NCBI RefSeq assembly: GCF_033025475.1
Contig: NZ_CP130322.1
Coordinates: 806,001 to 870,000, forward strand
Source: Sphingomonas sp. C3-2
GTDB taxonomy: Bacteria; Pseudomonadota; Alphaproteobacteria; Sphingomonadales; Sphingomonadaceae
Reading direction: 5' to 3'
Length of the DNA stretch: 64,000 nucleotides
Shown here in pieces: positions 1 to 7,583 of the stretch; position 1 is the first letter of the stretch, and each line of letters opens with the position of its first letter. The position numbers and the translations under genes are program-made. Under the pieces are notes generated by a model. The model searched no databases. It was not told the origin of the DNA and saw only the letters and a program-made list of their open reading frames with translations.

Positions 1-26
1 GGAAAAAGAGACAGGAAACTATTTTT

Positions 27-1736
27 ATGGCTTCTATGAATCCCTCGCGCGACGAATTCGCCGCGCTTCTCAATGAAACGCTCGGTGGCGAAAACGAAGG
101 CTTTGAAGGCCGCGTCGTCAAGGGCACCGTCACCGCAATCGAAAACGATCTGGCTGTCATCGACGTAGGCCTGAAGTCGGAAGGCCGCGTGCCGCTGCGC
201 GAATTCGCTGCGCCGGGCCAGAAGGCCGACCTCAAGGTTGGCGACGAAGTCGAAGTCTATGTCGACCGCGTCGAAAACGCCAATGGCGAAGCCATGCTGT
301 CGCGCGACCGCGCGCGCCGCGAAGCCGCCTGGGACAAGCTCGAAGCTGAATTCAGCGAAAACACCCGCGTCGAAGGCGTCATCTTCGGCCGCGTCAAGGG
401 CGGCTTCACGGTCGACCTCAACGGCGCCGTCGCCTTCCTTCCCGGTTCGCAGGTCGACATCCGCCCCGTGCGCGACGTCACCCCGCTCATGGATATTCCG
501 CAGCCGTTCCAGATCCTCAAGATGGACCGTCGTCGTGGCAACATCGTTGTGTCGCGTCGCGCGATCCTCGAAGAAACCCGCGCCGAACAGCGTTCGGGCC
601 TGATCCAGACGCTGGCCGAAGGCCAGGTGATCGAAGGCGTCGTCAAGAACATCACCGATTACGGTGCGTTCGTTGACCTTGGCGGCATCGACGGCCTGCT
701 GCACGTCACCGACCTGAGCTACAAGCGCATCAACCACCCGTCGGAAATGATCAACATCGGCGACACCGTCCGCGTGCAGATCATCCGCATCAACCGCGAA
801 ACGCAGCGCATCTCGCTCGGCATGAAGCAGCTTGAGAGCGATCCGTGGGAAGGCGCAGCCGCCAAGTACCCGGTTGGCGCGAAGCTGACCGGCCGCGTGA
901 CGAACATCACCGAATATGGTGCGTTCGTTGAACTCGAACCCGGCATCGAAGGCCTGGTCCACGTTTCGGAAATGAGCTGGACCAAGAAGAACGTCCACCC
1001 CGGCAAGATCGTTTCGACGAGCCAGGAAGTCGACGTCATCATCCTCGAAGTCGACGAAGACAAGCGTCGTATCTCGCTGGGCCTCAAGCAGGCGATCAAC
1101 AACCCCTGGGAAGCGTTCGCCGCAGCGCACCCGATCGGCAGCGAAGTCGAAGGCGAAGTCAAGAACGCCACCGAATTCGGCCTGTTCATCGGCCTGGACG
1201 GCGACGTGGACGGCATGGTCCACATGTCGGACATCGCATGGGGCATCTCGGGCGAAGACGCACTGGCTCTGCACCGCAAGGGCGAAGTCGTGAAGGCAAT
1301 CGTTCTCGACATCGACGTCGAGAAGGAGCGCATCTCGCTCGGCATGAAGCAGCTTGAAAAGGGTGCACCGGCAATCGGCGGCGCAGTCACCTCGGGTCTG
1401 GCGAAGAACAGCGTTGTCACCGTCACCGTTCTCGAAGTTCGCGATGGCGGCCTCGAAGTGCAGGCTGGCGACGATGGCGCAACCGGCTTCATCAAGCGCA
1501 CCGACCTCGGCCGCGACCGCGACGAACAGCGTCCGGAACGCTACCAGGTTGGCCAGAAGTTCGACGCGATGGTCACCGGTTTCGACCGTTCGAAGAAGCC
1601 GACCTTCTCGGTCAAGGCAATGCAGATTGCCGAAGAGAAGCAGGCAGTTGCACAGTATGGCTCGTCCGACTCGGGCGCGTCGCTGGGCGACATCCTCGGC
1701 GAAGCGCTGAAGGCGCGCACCGAAGACAAGAAGTAA
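27..1736 (+). CDS. rpsA: 30S ribosomal protein S1
   Basis: This 569-residue protein binds mRNA on the small ribosomal subunit and helps load it for initiation. Six S1/OB-fold repeats can be followed at roughly residues 28-96, 112-178, 197-268, 284-355, 371-441 and 457-530. The central ones carry the typical turns DYGAFVDL, EYGAFVEL and EFGLFIGL, and several end in an ISLGMKQL-like strand. The length matches alphaproteobacterial S1. The start at 27 has an AGGAAA Shine-Dalgarno at 12-17; a second Met three codons on is possible. A strong terminator follows and then ihfB, the same order as in many proteobacteria. The gene that precedes it (often cmk) lies outside the window. Confidence 0.98.
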   Translation: MASMNPSRDEFAALLNETLGGENEGFEGRVVKGTVTAIENDLAVIDVGLKSEGRVPLREFAAPGQKADLKVGDEVEVYVDRVENANGEAMLSRDRARREAAWDKLEAEFSENTRVEGVIFGRVKGGFTVDLNGAVAFLPGSQVDIRPVRDVTPLMDIPQPFQILKMDRRRGNIVVSRRAILEETRAEQRSGLIQTLAEGQVIEGVVKNITDYGAFVDLGGIDGLLHVTDLSYKRINHPSEMINIGDTVRVQIIRINRETQRISLGMKQLESDPWEGAAAKYPVGAKLTGRVTNITEYGAFVELEPGIEGLVHVSEMSWTKKNVHPGKIVSTSQEVDVIILEVDEDKRRISLGLKQAINNPWEAFAAAHPIGSEVEGEVKNATEFGLFIGLDGDVDGMVHMSDIAWGISGEDALALHRKGEVVKAIVLDIDVEKERISLGMKQLEKGAPAIGGAVTSGLAKNSVVTVTVLEVRDGGLEVQAGDDGATGFIKRTDLGRDRDEQRPERYQVGQKFDAMVTGFDRSKKPTFSVKAMQIAEEKQAVAQYGSSDSGASLGDILGEALKARTEDKK

Positions 1737-1757
1737 TCGATAAATTTTCCAGTAAGG

Positions 1758-1794
1758 TGCCGCCGTCGCTTCATGCGACGGCGGCATTTTTTTT
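1758..1794 (+). terminator. Rho-independent terminator of rpsA
   Basis: A 12-bp perfect stem (TGCCGCCGTCGC and its complement) encloses a 5-nt loop and is followed by eight T residues. It sits 21 bp after the rpsA stop. It separates rpsA from ihfB, which must therefore have its own promoter in 1795-2019. I could not assign a convincing -35/-10 pair there. Confidence 0.92.
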
Positions 1795-2019
1795 CGTCTT
1801 TCCAATGGCCTGCACAAATTGACGTTTTCAGGCCCCGAAATGCCCGTGCTTTCTGGCCGAAGCGCATTCGGGCAAGGGCTTGCAAATGCACCGCAAAACG
1901 TCACATTTGGGACGCCGATCGAATGGTGTGGGGCCATTTTCCGGCGCTTAAGCGTTACAACAGCCCAACCCGGCGTATCGAGGCCTGTGGCCTCGACACC
2001 CATTTATGGGGATATTGCC

Positions 2020-2307
2020 ATGATCCGTTCCGAACTTGTTCAGAAGCTCGCTGCGGAAAACGCCGATCTGTCGCTGAAAGACGTGGAACGCATTGTCGAC
2101 GTCTTTTTCGACGAGATCACGGCACGCCTTGCCGAAGGCGGCCGCGTGGAACTGAGGGGCTTTGGCGCCTTTTCCACACGTGCACGTGCATCACGCCAGG
2201 GCCGCAACCCGCGCACGGGAGATCCGGTGGAAGTGGACGCCAAGCGCGTCCCCTATTTCAAACCGGGCAAGGAAATGCGCGAACGACTGAACATGGACGA
2301 CCATTGA
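2020..2307 (+). CDS. ihfB: Integration host factor subunit beta
   Basis: This 95-residue DNA-bending protein of the HU/IHF family pairs with IHF-alpha in transcription, replication and recombination complexes. The arm region is diagnostic: RGFGAFS near residues 46-52, then GRNPRTGD and [14 protein letters not shown]. That pattern fits IhfB better than HU or IhfA. The open frame extends 67 codons upstream, but the ATG at 2020 has a GGGG Shine-Dalgarno about 8 nt before it and begins exactly where the family begins (MIRSELV). It is convergent with the ABC permease gene on the other strand. Confidence 0.93.
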   Translation: MIRSELVQKLAAENADLSLKDVERIVDVFFDEITARLAEGGRVELRGFGAFSTRARASRQGRNPRTGDPVEVDAKRVPYFKPGKEMRERLNMDDH

Positions 2308-2309
2308 TA

Positions 2310-2332
2310 GGAGCGGAGCCTGGCTCCGCTCC
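2310..2332. terminator. Hairpin between ihfB and the convergent ABC permease gene
   Basis: GGAGCGGAGCC followed after one base by its complement forms a compact hairpin directly after the ihfB stop and 22 bp from the end of the convergent permease gene. The T-run is weak, so it may act on both strands or only protect transcript ends. Confidence 0.6.
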
Positions 2333-2353
2333 TTATCCTCGCCGTGCTCCTGC

Positions 2354-3121
2354 TCAGCTTTTGAGACGATAGCCGGTCCGGAAAATCCACCAGATCACGA
2401 CCAGGCACAGAAAGAAGAAACCGAGCGTCGCCGCGAGGCTGAGCGTGATGCTGACATCCCCCTTCCCAAAGAAGCTCCAGCGAAACCCGCTGATCAGATA
2501 GACGATCGGATTGAACAGCGTGACCGTGCGCCAGGCCGGCGGCAGCATGTCGATCGAGTAGAAGGCCCCGCCGAGAAAGGTGAGCGGCATCACCACGAGC
2601 AACGGAATGACCTGAAGCTGTTCGAAATTGCGCGCCCAGATGCCGATGATGAAGCCGAACAGGCAGAAGGTGGCCGCGATCAGGAGGAGGAACGCCGCCA
2701 TCCAGAACGGATGGGCGATCGTGACATCGACGAAGAGATGCGCGGTCGCGAGGATGACGAGCCCGACGATCACCGATTTCGTTGTCGCCGCGCCAACATA
2801 GGCGAGCACCGTCTCGAACGCCGAAATGGGCGCCGAGAGCAGTTCATAGATCGTGCCGGACCATTTGGGCATGAAGATGCCGAAGCTGGCGTTGAAGATG
2901 CTTTCGGTAAACATCGAGAGCATGATCAGCCCCGGGACGATGAACGCGCCGTAAGGGACGCCGCCGATTTCGGTCATCCGCGATCCAATCGCCGAGCCGA
3001 ACACGATGAAATAGAGCGAGGTGGTGATCACCGGCGTGACGAGGCTGGTGAGCGCGGTGCGCATGAAGCGGTGGATTTCGAACTTGTAGATCGACCAGAT
3101 GCCGCGAGCGTTGAAGTTCAC
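2354..3121 (-). CDS. ABC-2 type transporter permease
   Basis: This 255-residue inner-membrane protein has about six hydrophobic segments (near 20-43, 58-78, 105-127, 137-158, 166-190 and 225-248). The ABC-2 permease signature region [17 protein letters not shown] lies before the last loop. It should form a dimer that exports a substrate using the ATPase encoded just upstream, whose stop overlaps this start by 4 nt (ATGA), indicating translational coupling. The family covers multidrug, polysaccharide and Nod-factor-type exporters; the substrate cannot be read from the sequence. Nothing nearby gives a pathway clue. Confidence 0.93.
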   Translation of the reverse strand: MNFNARGIWSIYKFEIHRFMRTALTSLVTPVITTSLYFIVFGSAIGSRMTEIGGVPYGAFIVPGLIMLSMFTESIFNASFGIFMPKWSGTIYELLSAPISAFETVLAYVGAATTKSVIVGLVILATAHLFVDVTIAHPFWMAAFLLLIAATFCLFGFIIGIWARNFEQLQVIPLLVVMPLTFLGGAFYSIDMLPPAWRTVTLFNPIVYLISGFRWSFFGKGDVSITLSLAATLGFFFLCLVVIWWIFRTGYRLKS

Positions 3122-4116
3122 TGGCCTTCCCCCTTCCCGTCGCGCACGAGCCCGACGAAGATTTCCTCGAGCGAGCTTTGGCGGGTGTTCAGATCCTTGA
3201 ACCCGATGCCGAGATCGCCCAGCGCGCGCAGCAGCGAGGGCACCCCCGTCCGTTCGGCATTGATGTCGAATTCATATTGCAGCTCGTTGCCGTCGGCATG
3301 GAGCGTGAGCGGCCATTCGGCGAGCGTGTCGGGAATGGCGGCCATCGGCTCGCTGAGATTGAGCGTCAGCGTCTTGCGCCCCAGCTTCTTCATCAACCGC
3401 GTCTTTTCCTCGACAAGGATCAGTTCGCCCTTGCTGACCACGCCCACGCGGTCGGCCATTTCCTCCGCCTCCTCGATATAATGGGTGGTGAGGATGATGG
3501 TGACGCCGCTTTCGCGGAGTTCGCGGACGAGCTGCCACATGTCGCGCCGCAGATCGACATCGACACCCGCGGTGGGTTCGTCGAGGAACAATATCTCGGG
3601 CTCATGCGCGAGCGCCTTGGCGATCATCACCCGACGCTTCATCCCGCCCGAAAGCTCGATGATCTTGGCGTTGCGCTTTTCCCAGAGGCTGAGATCGCGC
3701 AGCACCTTTTCGACGAGCGCGGGATTGCGCGGCTTGTTGAACAACCCGCGGCTGAAGCTGACGGTATCGACCACGCGTTCGAACTGGTCGGTATGCAGTT
3801 CCTGCGGCACCAGCCCGATCCGCGCACGCGCCGCGCGGTAATTCTGGACGATATCGTGTCCGGCCACGCTGACCGTTCCCGAACTGGGACGGACGATGCC
3901 GCAGACGATACTGATCATCGTCGTCTTGCCCGCGCCATTGGGGCCGAGCAGCGCGAATATCTCACCGCGCCGGATATCGAGGTTCACGGCCTTGAGCGCC
4001 TGGACCCCGCCCGCATAGGTCTTGGTGAGACCGGCAATGGAAATGATCCCCTCACCCGGTGGGACCGCGCCATCGGCACGCCCCCCGCCATTGGATTCCG
4101 GAACTACGCCGCGCAT
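3118..4116 (-). CDS. ABC transporter ATP-binding protein (ABC-2 exporter type)
   Basis: This 332-residue cytoplasmic ATPase energises the permease encoded immediately downstream. Walker A is GPNGAGKT (58-65), the ABC signature is LSGGM (155-159), and Walker B is ILFLDEP (175-181) followed by a D-loop and the switch histidine in LTTHY. About 85 C-terminal residues beyond the nucleotide-binding fold form the extension usual in DrrA/CcmA-like exporters. The first 22 residues are Gly/Pro-rich and may not be translated, because the family normally begins near [11 protein letters not shown]; no clearly better start with a Shine-Dalgarno was found. Confidence 0.95.
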   Translation of the reverse strand: MRGVVPESNGGGRADGAVPPGEGIISIAGLTKTYAGGVQALKAVNLDIRRGEIFALLGPNGAGKTTMISIVCGIVRPSSGTVSVAGHDIVQNYRAARARIGLVPQELHTDQFERVVDTVSFSRGLFNKPRNPALVEKVLRDLSLWEKRNAKIIELSGGMKRRVMIAKALAHEPEILFLDEPTAGVDVDLRRDMWQLVRELRESGVTIILTTHYIEEAEEMADRVGVVSKGELILVEEKTRLMKKLGRKTLTLNLSEPMAAIPDTLAEWPLTLHADGNELQYEFDINAERTGVPSLLRALGDLGIGFKDLNTRQSSLEEIFVGLVRDGKGEGQ

Positions 4117-4264
4117 CCTCTACTCCTGTTTTTATTATATCCCAGCTATCGGACGGGAGCGGCGCAACCGCAAGCCGGCGCAGCGCGAAACGCTCTTTTG
4201 CGCGACCAGAGGCGAACAACCCGCTTGACCGAAGGGCCGTTATCCGCCTTTGGTCAGCCATCAC

Positions 4265-4350
4265 GCGGATGTGGCGAAATCGGTAGACGCAGCGGACTTA
4301 AAATCCGCCTCCCTCTGGGAATGCGGGTTCAAGTCCCGCCATCCGCACCA
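4265..4350 (+). tRNA. tRNA-Leu (anticodon UAA)
   Basis: The acceptor arm GCGGATG pairs with CATCCGC and encoded CCA occupies 4348-4350. The anticodon stem GCGGA/TCCGC encloses a CTTAAAA loop with anticodon TAA at 4299-4301. A long variable arm identifies a class II tRNA, and the T arm has GGTTCAAGTCC. It reads UUA and, by wobble, UUG. The next gene starts only 43 bp downstream. Confidence 0.97.
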
Positions 4351-4392
4351 GAACACTTGCCCCCTACCCTCCCCATCGTCCAAAGGCAGTAT

Positions 4393-5907
4393 GTGACTGC
4401 CAGAATCGACATTGGAACAGATGGCACCGGACAATCGGTGCAAATGGATCTTGAAGAACTGCTCGCGACCCGGCTGCTCGTGCAGGGCAATTCGGGATCG
4501 GGAAAGTCGCACCTTTTGCGCAGGCTGCTCGAGGGTAGCGCCGGGCTGGTCCAGCAGGTGGTGATCGACCCCGAGGGCGACTTCGTGACGCTTTCCGAAC
4601 CCTTCGGGCACGTCGTGCTGGATGCCGCCGAGCACAGCGAGGGCGAGATTGCCCGCATCGCCGCGCGAATCCGCGAGCACCGCGCCTCGGTGGTGCTGAA
4701 CCTTGAAGGGCTGGACCTTGATGCGCAGATGCGCTGCGCGGGCGGTTTCCTGTCCGCGCTGTTCGATGCCCCGCGCGATCATTGGTATCCCGCGCTGGTG
4801 GTGGTCGACGAAGCGCAGATGTTCGCGCCCGTTGCCGCGGGCGAATTTTCCGAAGATGCGCGCCGATCCGCGCTGGGCGCGATGACCAACCTGATGTGCC
4901 GTGGCCGAAAGCGCGGGCTGGCCGGCGTGATCGCGACGCAGCGTCTGGCGAAGCTGGCCAAGAACGTCGCGGCCGAAGCCTCGAACTTTCTGATGGGGCG
5001 TACCTTCCTCGATATCGACATGGCGCGCGCGGCCGACCTGCTGGGCATGGACCGGCGCCAGGCCGAGCAGATCCGCGATCTGGAGCGCGGGCGCTTTCTG
5101 GCGCTTGGCCCGGCGGTGTCGCGCCGCCCGCTTTCGGTGAAGATCGGCGAGGTGAAGACCGGCGCGCGCGGCGGCACCCCCAAGCTGACCCCGCTGCCCA
5201 CCGCGCCCGAGGATCTGGAAGACCTGCTGTTTTCCTCGTTGGAAGTGGCGCACCCGCCGCCGCCTCCCCCGCCGACACCGCGCGTGACATCCGAGGAACT
5301 GATCCGATCGATCGCGCGGCCGGTGCTGACGCCCGCATCCCCCACACCCGCCGCGCCGCCGATGGAGGAAGGGCCGCGCAACGCAATCATCTCTGCCGTG
5401 CTGGCCGAGATCTGCGCCGATCCCGACGCGACCTACCGGACGGCGGCCGTGCTGTATCAGGATTTCGGGCTGCGCTGCCGCATGCGCCAGCTCAATGATC
5501 CGGGCATGGACCTGGCCGATTTCCGCCGCCGCCTTGCGATGGCGCGCGCCGGGATTTTCGACGAGGGCGATGAGAGCTGGACCGAGGCGCTGGAGCTTTC
5601 GACCCGACTGCCCGAGGACATGCTGGGCGCGTTTCTGTTGATCGCCCGCGCGGCGAAGGATGTGCTGCCCTGCCCATCCGACGCCGAACTGGCTGAGGTT
5701 TACGGCACGCGCTCCCCCGGGCGCGTCCGGCGCCTGCTGAGCTATATCGAGGCGCGCGGGCTGCTCGTCACCCGCATCGACCTTTCGGGCAAGCGTACGC
5801 TGACCCTGCCCGACCTGGGCTGGACCACCGCGCCCGCCATTCCCGAACCCGAGCAGCCGAGCGCGACGCCCGCGCGCGGGACGGCCGATATGGGCTCGCT
5901 GCTCTAA
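4393..5907 (+). CDS. HerA/DUF87-like ATP-binding protein
   Basis: This 504-residue protein has a FtsK/HerA-type P-loop fold: Walker A GNSGSGKS (32-39), Walker B LVVVDE (135-140) followed by AQMF, and a sensor segment GVIATQR (178-184). HerA-type ATPases are hexameric pumps for DNA or peptides, but this subgroup has no function I can name. After about residue 284 comes a run of prolines and a low-complexity linker, then an alpha-helical region ending in a likely winged helix (GRVRRLLSYIEARGLL). The GTG start at 4393 has AAAGG about 7 nt upstream and begins at the family N-terminus; the longer frame upstream runs through the tRNA and is not real. An 85-residue gene follows after 10 bp. Confidence 0.85.
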   Translation: MTARIDIGTDGTGQSVQMDLEELLATRLLVQGNSGSGKSHLLRRLLEGSAGLVQQVVIDPEGDFVTLSEPFGHVVLDAAEHSEGEIARIAARIREHRASVVLNLEGLDLDAQMRCAGGFLSALFDAPRDHWYPALVVVDEAQMFAPVAAGEFSEDARRSALGAMTNLMCRGRKRGLAGVIATQRLAKLAKNVAAEASNFLMGRTFLDIDMARAADLLGMDRRQAEQIRDLERGRFLALGPAVSRRPLSVKIGEVKTGARGGTPKLTPLPTAPEDLEDLLFSSLEVAHPPPPPPPTPRVTSEELIRSIARPVLTPASPTPAAPPMEEGPRNAIISAVLAEICADPDATYRTAAVLYQDFGLRCRMRQLNDPGMDLADFRRRLAMARAGIFDEGDESWTEALELSTRLPEDMLGAFLLIARAAKDVLPCPSDAELAEVYGTRSPGRVRRLLSYIEARGLLVTRIDLSGKRTLTLPDLGWTTAPAIPEPEQPSATPARGTADMGSLL

Positions 5908-5917
5908 GGATCGCCCC

Positions 5918-6175
5918 ATGGACCTCGACACGCTGATCCACCATTATTTCGGCACCGACGACCTCGATGCGCTGTCCGACGACGCACTCGCGCGCGGGCA
6001 GGAAGCGCTGGCGATCGATTTCGGCATCGCACAGGAACCGGGCCGCCGCTTTGCGCTCTGGGCGCTGATGCAGATGATGGGATGCGCGCCCGATCCGGAC
6101 ACGGCATTCGAGGACGCGGAGGAGCGCCGCGCTGCGTGGCGCTTTGCCCGGATGACAGAGCCGCCGCGCGACTGA
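5918..6175 (+). CDS. Small acidic hypothetical protein, partner gene of the HerA-like ATPase
   Basis: This protein of 85 residues is rich in Asp and Glu, with no signal peptide or membrane segment. It is probably all-helical, with an N-terminal DLDTLIHHYFGTDD stretch and a central ALWALMQMMG helix. I do not recognise a family. It starts 10 bp after the ATPase stop, preceded by an AAGGA Shine-Dalgarno, so the two are very likely co-transcribed. Its codon use resembles that of neighbouring genes. A role as a small regulator or adaptor of the ATPase is a guess from position only. Confidence 0.75.
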   Translation: MDLDTLIHHYFGTDDLDALSDDALARGQEALAIDFGIAQEPGRRFALWALMQMMGCAPDPDTAFEDAEERRAAWRFARMTEPPRD

Positions 6176-6618
6176 TCCGGATCATAAAGGCGACATGACG
6201 ATTGTCCCCTTTGTCGCGCGTGCATCGAAATGTTGCCCTTGCACACAAAATGATAATGATTATCAAGAGCGCGCAATGACCCGTCGCGCCGCCCTTTCCG
6301 ATTCGCATTTTCGGCAGATCGACCGGCGCGGCACCGCCTGGCCCGCCAAGGCCGATCGGATGCGCATAATGCCGCCATACCCGGCATTGCCACGCCAAGA
6401 CGCACGCACCGGCGGATTTTTGCGGGTTTCGCCAAAGGCGCGCACCGATGCCTGCCCGCACCCGCCACCGACGCAGCCCAGCCTATTCACGCCAAAACAA
6501 TTCTTACGTTGCTCTTGGCGAACAAGGTTGTATCGACGCGCTGCAGGCGTTTTGCCCCGGCATTGGCGCGTTTGGCGTGCCCGACACCTGCCCCGTTTGA
6601 TCAAATGAGAGTTTTCGA
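6176..6618. other. 443-bp gene-poor gap upstream of fpr
   Basis: No convincing protein gene fills this gap. It holds a Fur-box-like palindrome (6251-6265). The longer plus-strand frame at 6274-6608 is Arg/Pro-rich with no recognisable pattern and looks non-coding. A 50-codon frame from ATG 6448 to TGA 6600 ends 18 bp before fpr and has a Cys-containing C-terminus (GCIDALQAFCPG and DTCPV). It could be a real micro-gene or chance. The rest may be a long fpr leader or an unannotated small RNA. Confidence 0.5.
6251..6265. promoter_or_regulatory. Candidate Fur box
   Basis: TGATAATGATTATCA is a perfect 7-1-7 inverted repeat. It matches the core of the ferric uptake regulator (Fur) operator and stands out as an AT-rich island in GC-rich DNA. 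The first protein gene downstream on the plus strand is fpr, 354 bp away. To the left there is no divergent gene it could serve. Confidence 0.62.
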
Positions 6619-7434
6619 ATGAGCGACCGTAACGCTGCCGCATCGCTGCTTGCCCCTTCGGCCAGCCTTTCCGTCGAGGAAGTGCTGAGCGTGCGCCACT
6701 GGAACGAGCATCTTTTCAGCTTCACCATCACCCGCCCCGCAAGCTTCCGCTTCCGTTCGGGCGAGTTCGTGATGCTGGGCCTGCCCGATGGCAACCGCCC
6801 GCTGCTCCGCGCCTATTCGATCGCCAGCCCGTCTTATGCCGAGGAACTGGAGTTCCTGTCGATCAAGGTGCCCGATGGCCCGCTGACCTCGAAGCTGCAG
6901 CTGATCCAGCCGGGCGACCAGCTGTTCCTTGGCCGCAAGCCGACCGGCACGCTGGTGGCCGATGCGCTGCTGCCGGGCCGCCGCCTTTTCCTCTTGTCCA
7001 CCGGCACCGGGCTTGCCCCGTTCCTGAGCATCATCCGCGATCCGGAAATCTATGACCGGTTCAACCAGATCGTGGTGGTCCACAGCGTGCGCCGCGTATC
7101 CGACCTCGCCTTCCGCGAGGAACTGGAATCGCAGCTGGCGGGCGATCCGCTGGTGCAGGACCAGGCGCTGGTGCAACTCAGCTATCTGCCGACCGTAACG
7201 CGTGAGGAATTCCGCACCACGGGCCGGATCGACAAACTGATCAGCGACGGCACGCTGTTCGAAGGCCCGCTGGCCGGCCCCAAGAATTTCGATCCCGAGC
7301 TGGACCGCATCATGCTGTGCGGCAGCATGGCGATGATCAAGGAAACCGCCGCGATGCTCGACGAATTGGGCTTCGAGGAAGGTTCGAACAACAAGCCCGG
7401 CCATTATGTGATCGAGCGCGCCTTTGTCGGCTGA
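6619..7434 (+). CDS. fpr: Ferredoxin--NADP+ reductase
   Basis: This FAD enzyme of 271 residues passes electrons between NADPH and ferredoxin or flavodoxin in the cytoplasm, supporting Fe-S enzymes and oxidative-stress repair. The FAD-binding motif RAYS is at 64-67, the NADP-binding loop GTGLAPF at 129-135, and a CGSMAM segment lies near the C-terminus. It ends in YVIERAFVG, the C-terminal form seen in bacterial subclass FPRs. The start has GAGAG upstream. A Fur-like site lies 354 bp upstream, which would fit iron or redox control but is too far away to be certain. A terminator follows. Confidence 0.94.
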   Translation: MSDRNAAASLLAPSASLSVEEVLSVRHWNEHLFSFTITRPASFRFRSGEFVMLGLPDGNRPLLRAYSIASPSYAEELEFLSIKVPDGPLTSKLQLIQPGDQLFLGRKPTGTLVADALLPGRRLFLLSTGTGLAPFLSIIRDPEIYDRFNQIVVVHSVRRVSDLAFREELESQLAGDPLVQDQALVQLSYLPTVTREEFRTTGRIDKLISDGTLFEGPLAGPKNFDPELDRIMLCGSMAMIKETAAMLDELGFEEGSNNKPGHYVIERAFVG

Positions 7435-7463
7435 CGCCCGCCGCGCATAACAACCGCGTACAA

Positions 7464-7506
7464 ACGCCGCGCCGCCCCTCAAAGGTCGGCGCGGCGTTTT
7501 GCTTTT
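7464..7506 (+). terminator. Rho-independent terminator of fpr
   Basis: An 11-bp stem (ACGCCGCGCCG with its complement at 7487-7497) and a 12-nt loop are followed by TTTTGCTTTT. It lies 30 bp after the fpr stop and ends that transcript before the solute-binding protein gene. Confidence 0.85.
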
Positions 7507-7583
7507 CAGCCCTTTGCGCGCCCGATCGGGCTTGGCAGCACCGCGCCCACGCCATACACCCGTGAATCAGAAACACGGACACC

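Noticed and set aside
4265-4350. tRNA-Leu as an integration site
   Set aside because: No integrase, direct repeat of its 3' end, or change in gene style follows it within the window.
3178-4392. N-terminal extension of the HerA-like gene upstream through tRNA-Leu
   Set aside because: The frame is open only by chance. It crosses a tRNA and the antisense of the ABC ATPase gene; the GTG at 4393 is the natural start.
6274-6608. 111-codon frame in the gap before fpr
   Set aside because: Arg/Pro-rich with no pattern and no good start; probably non-coding.
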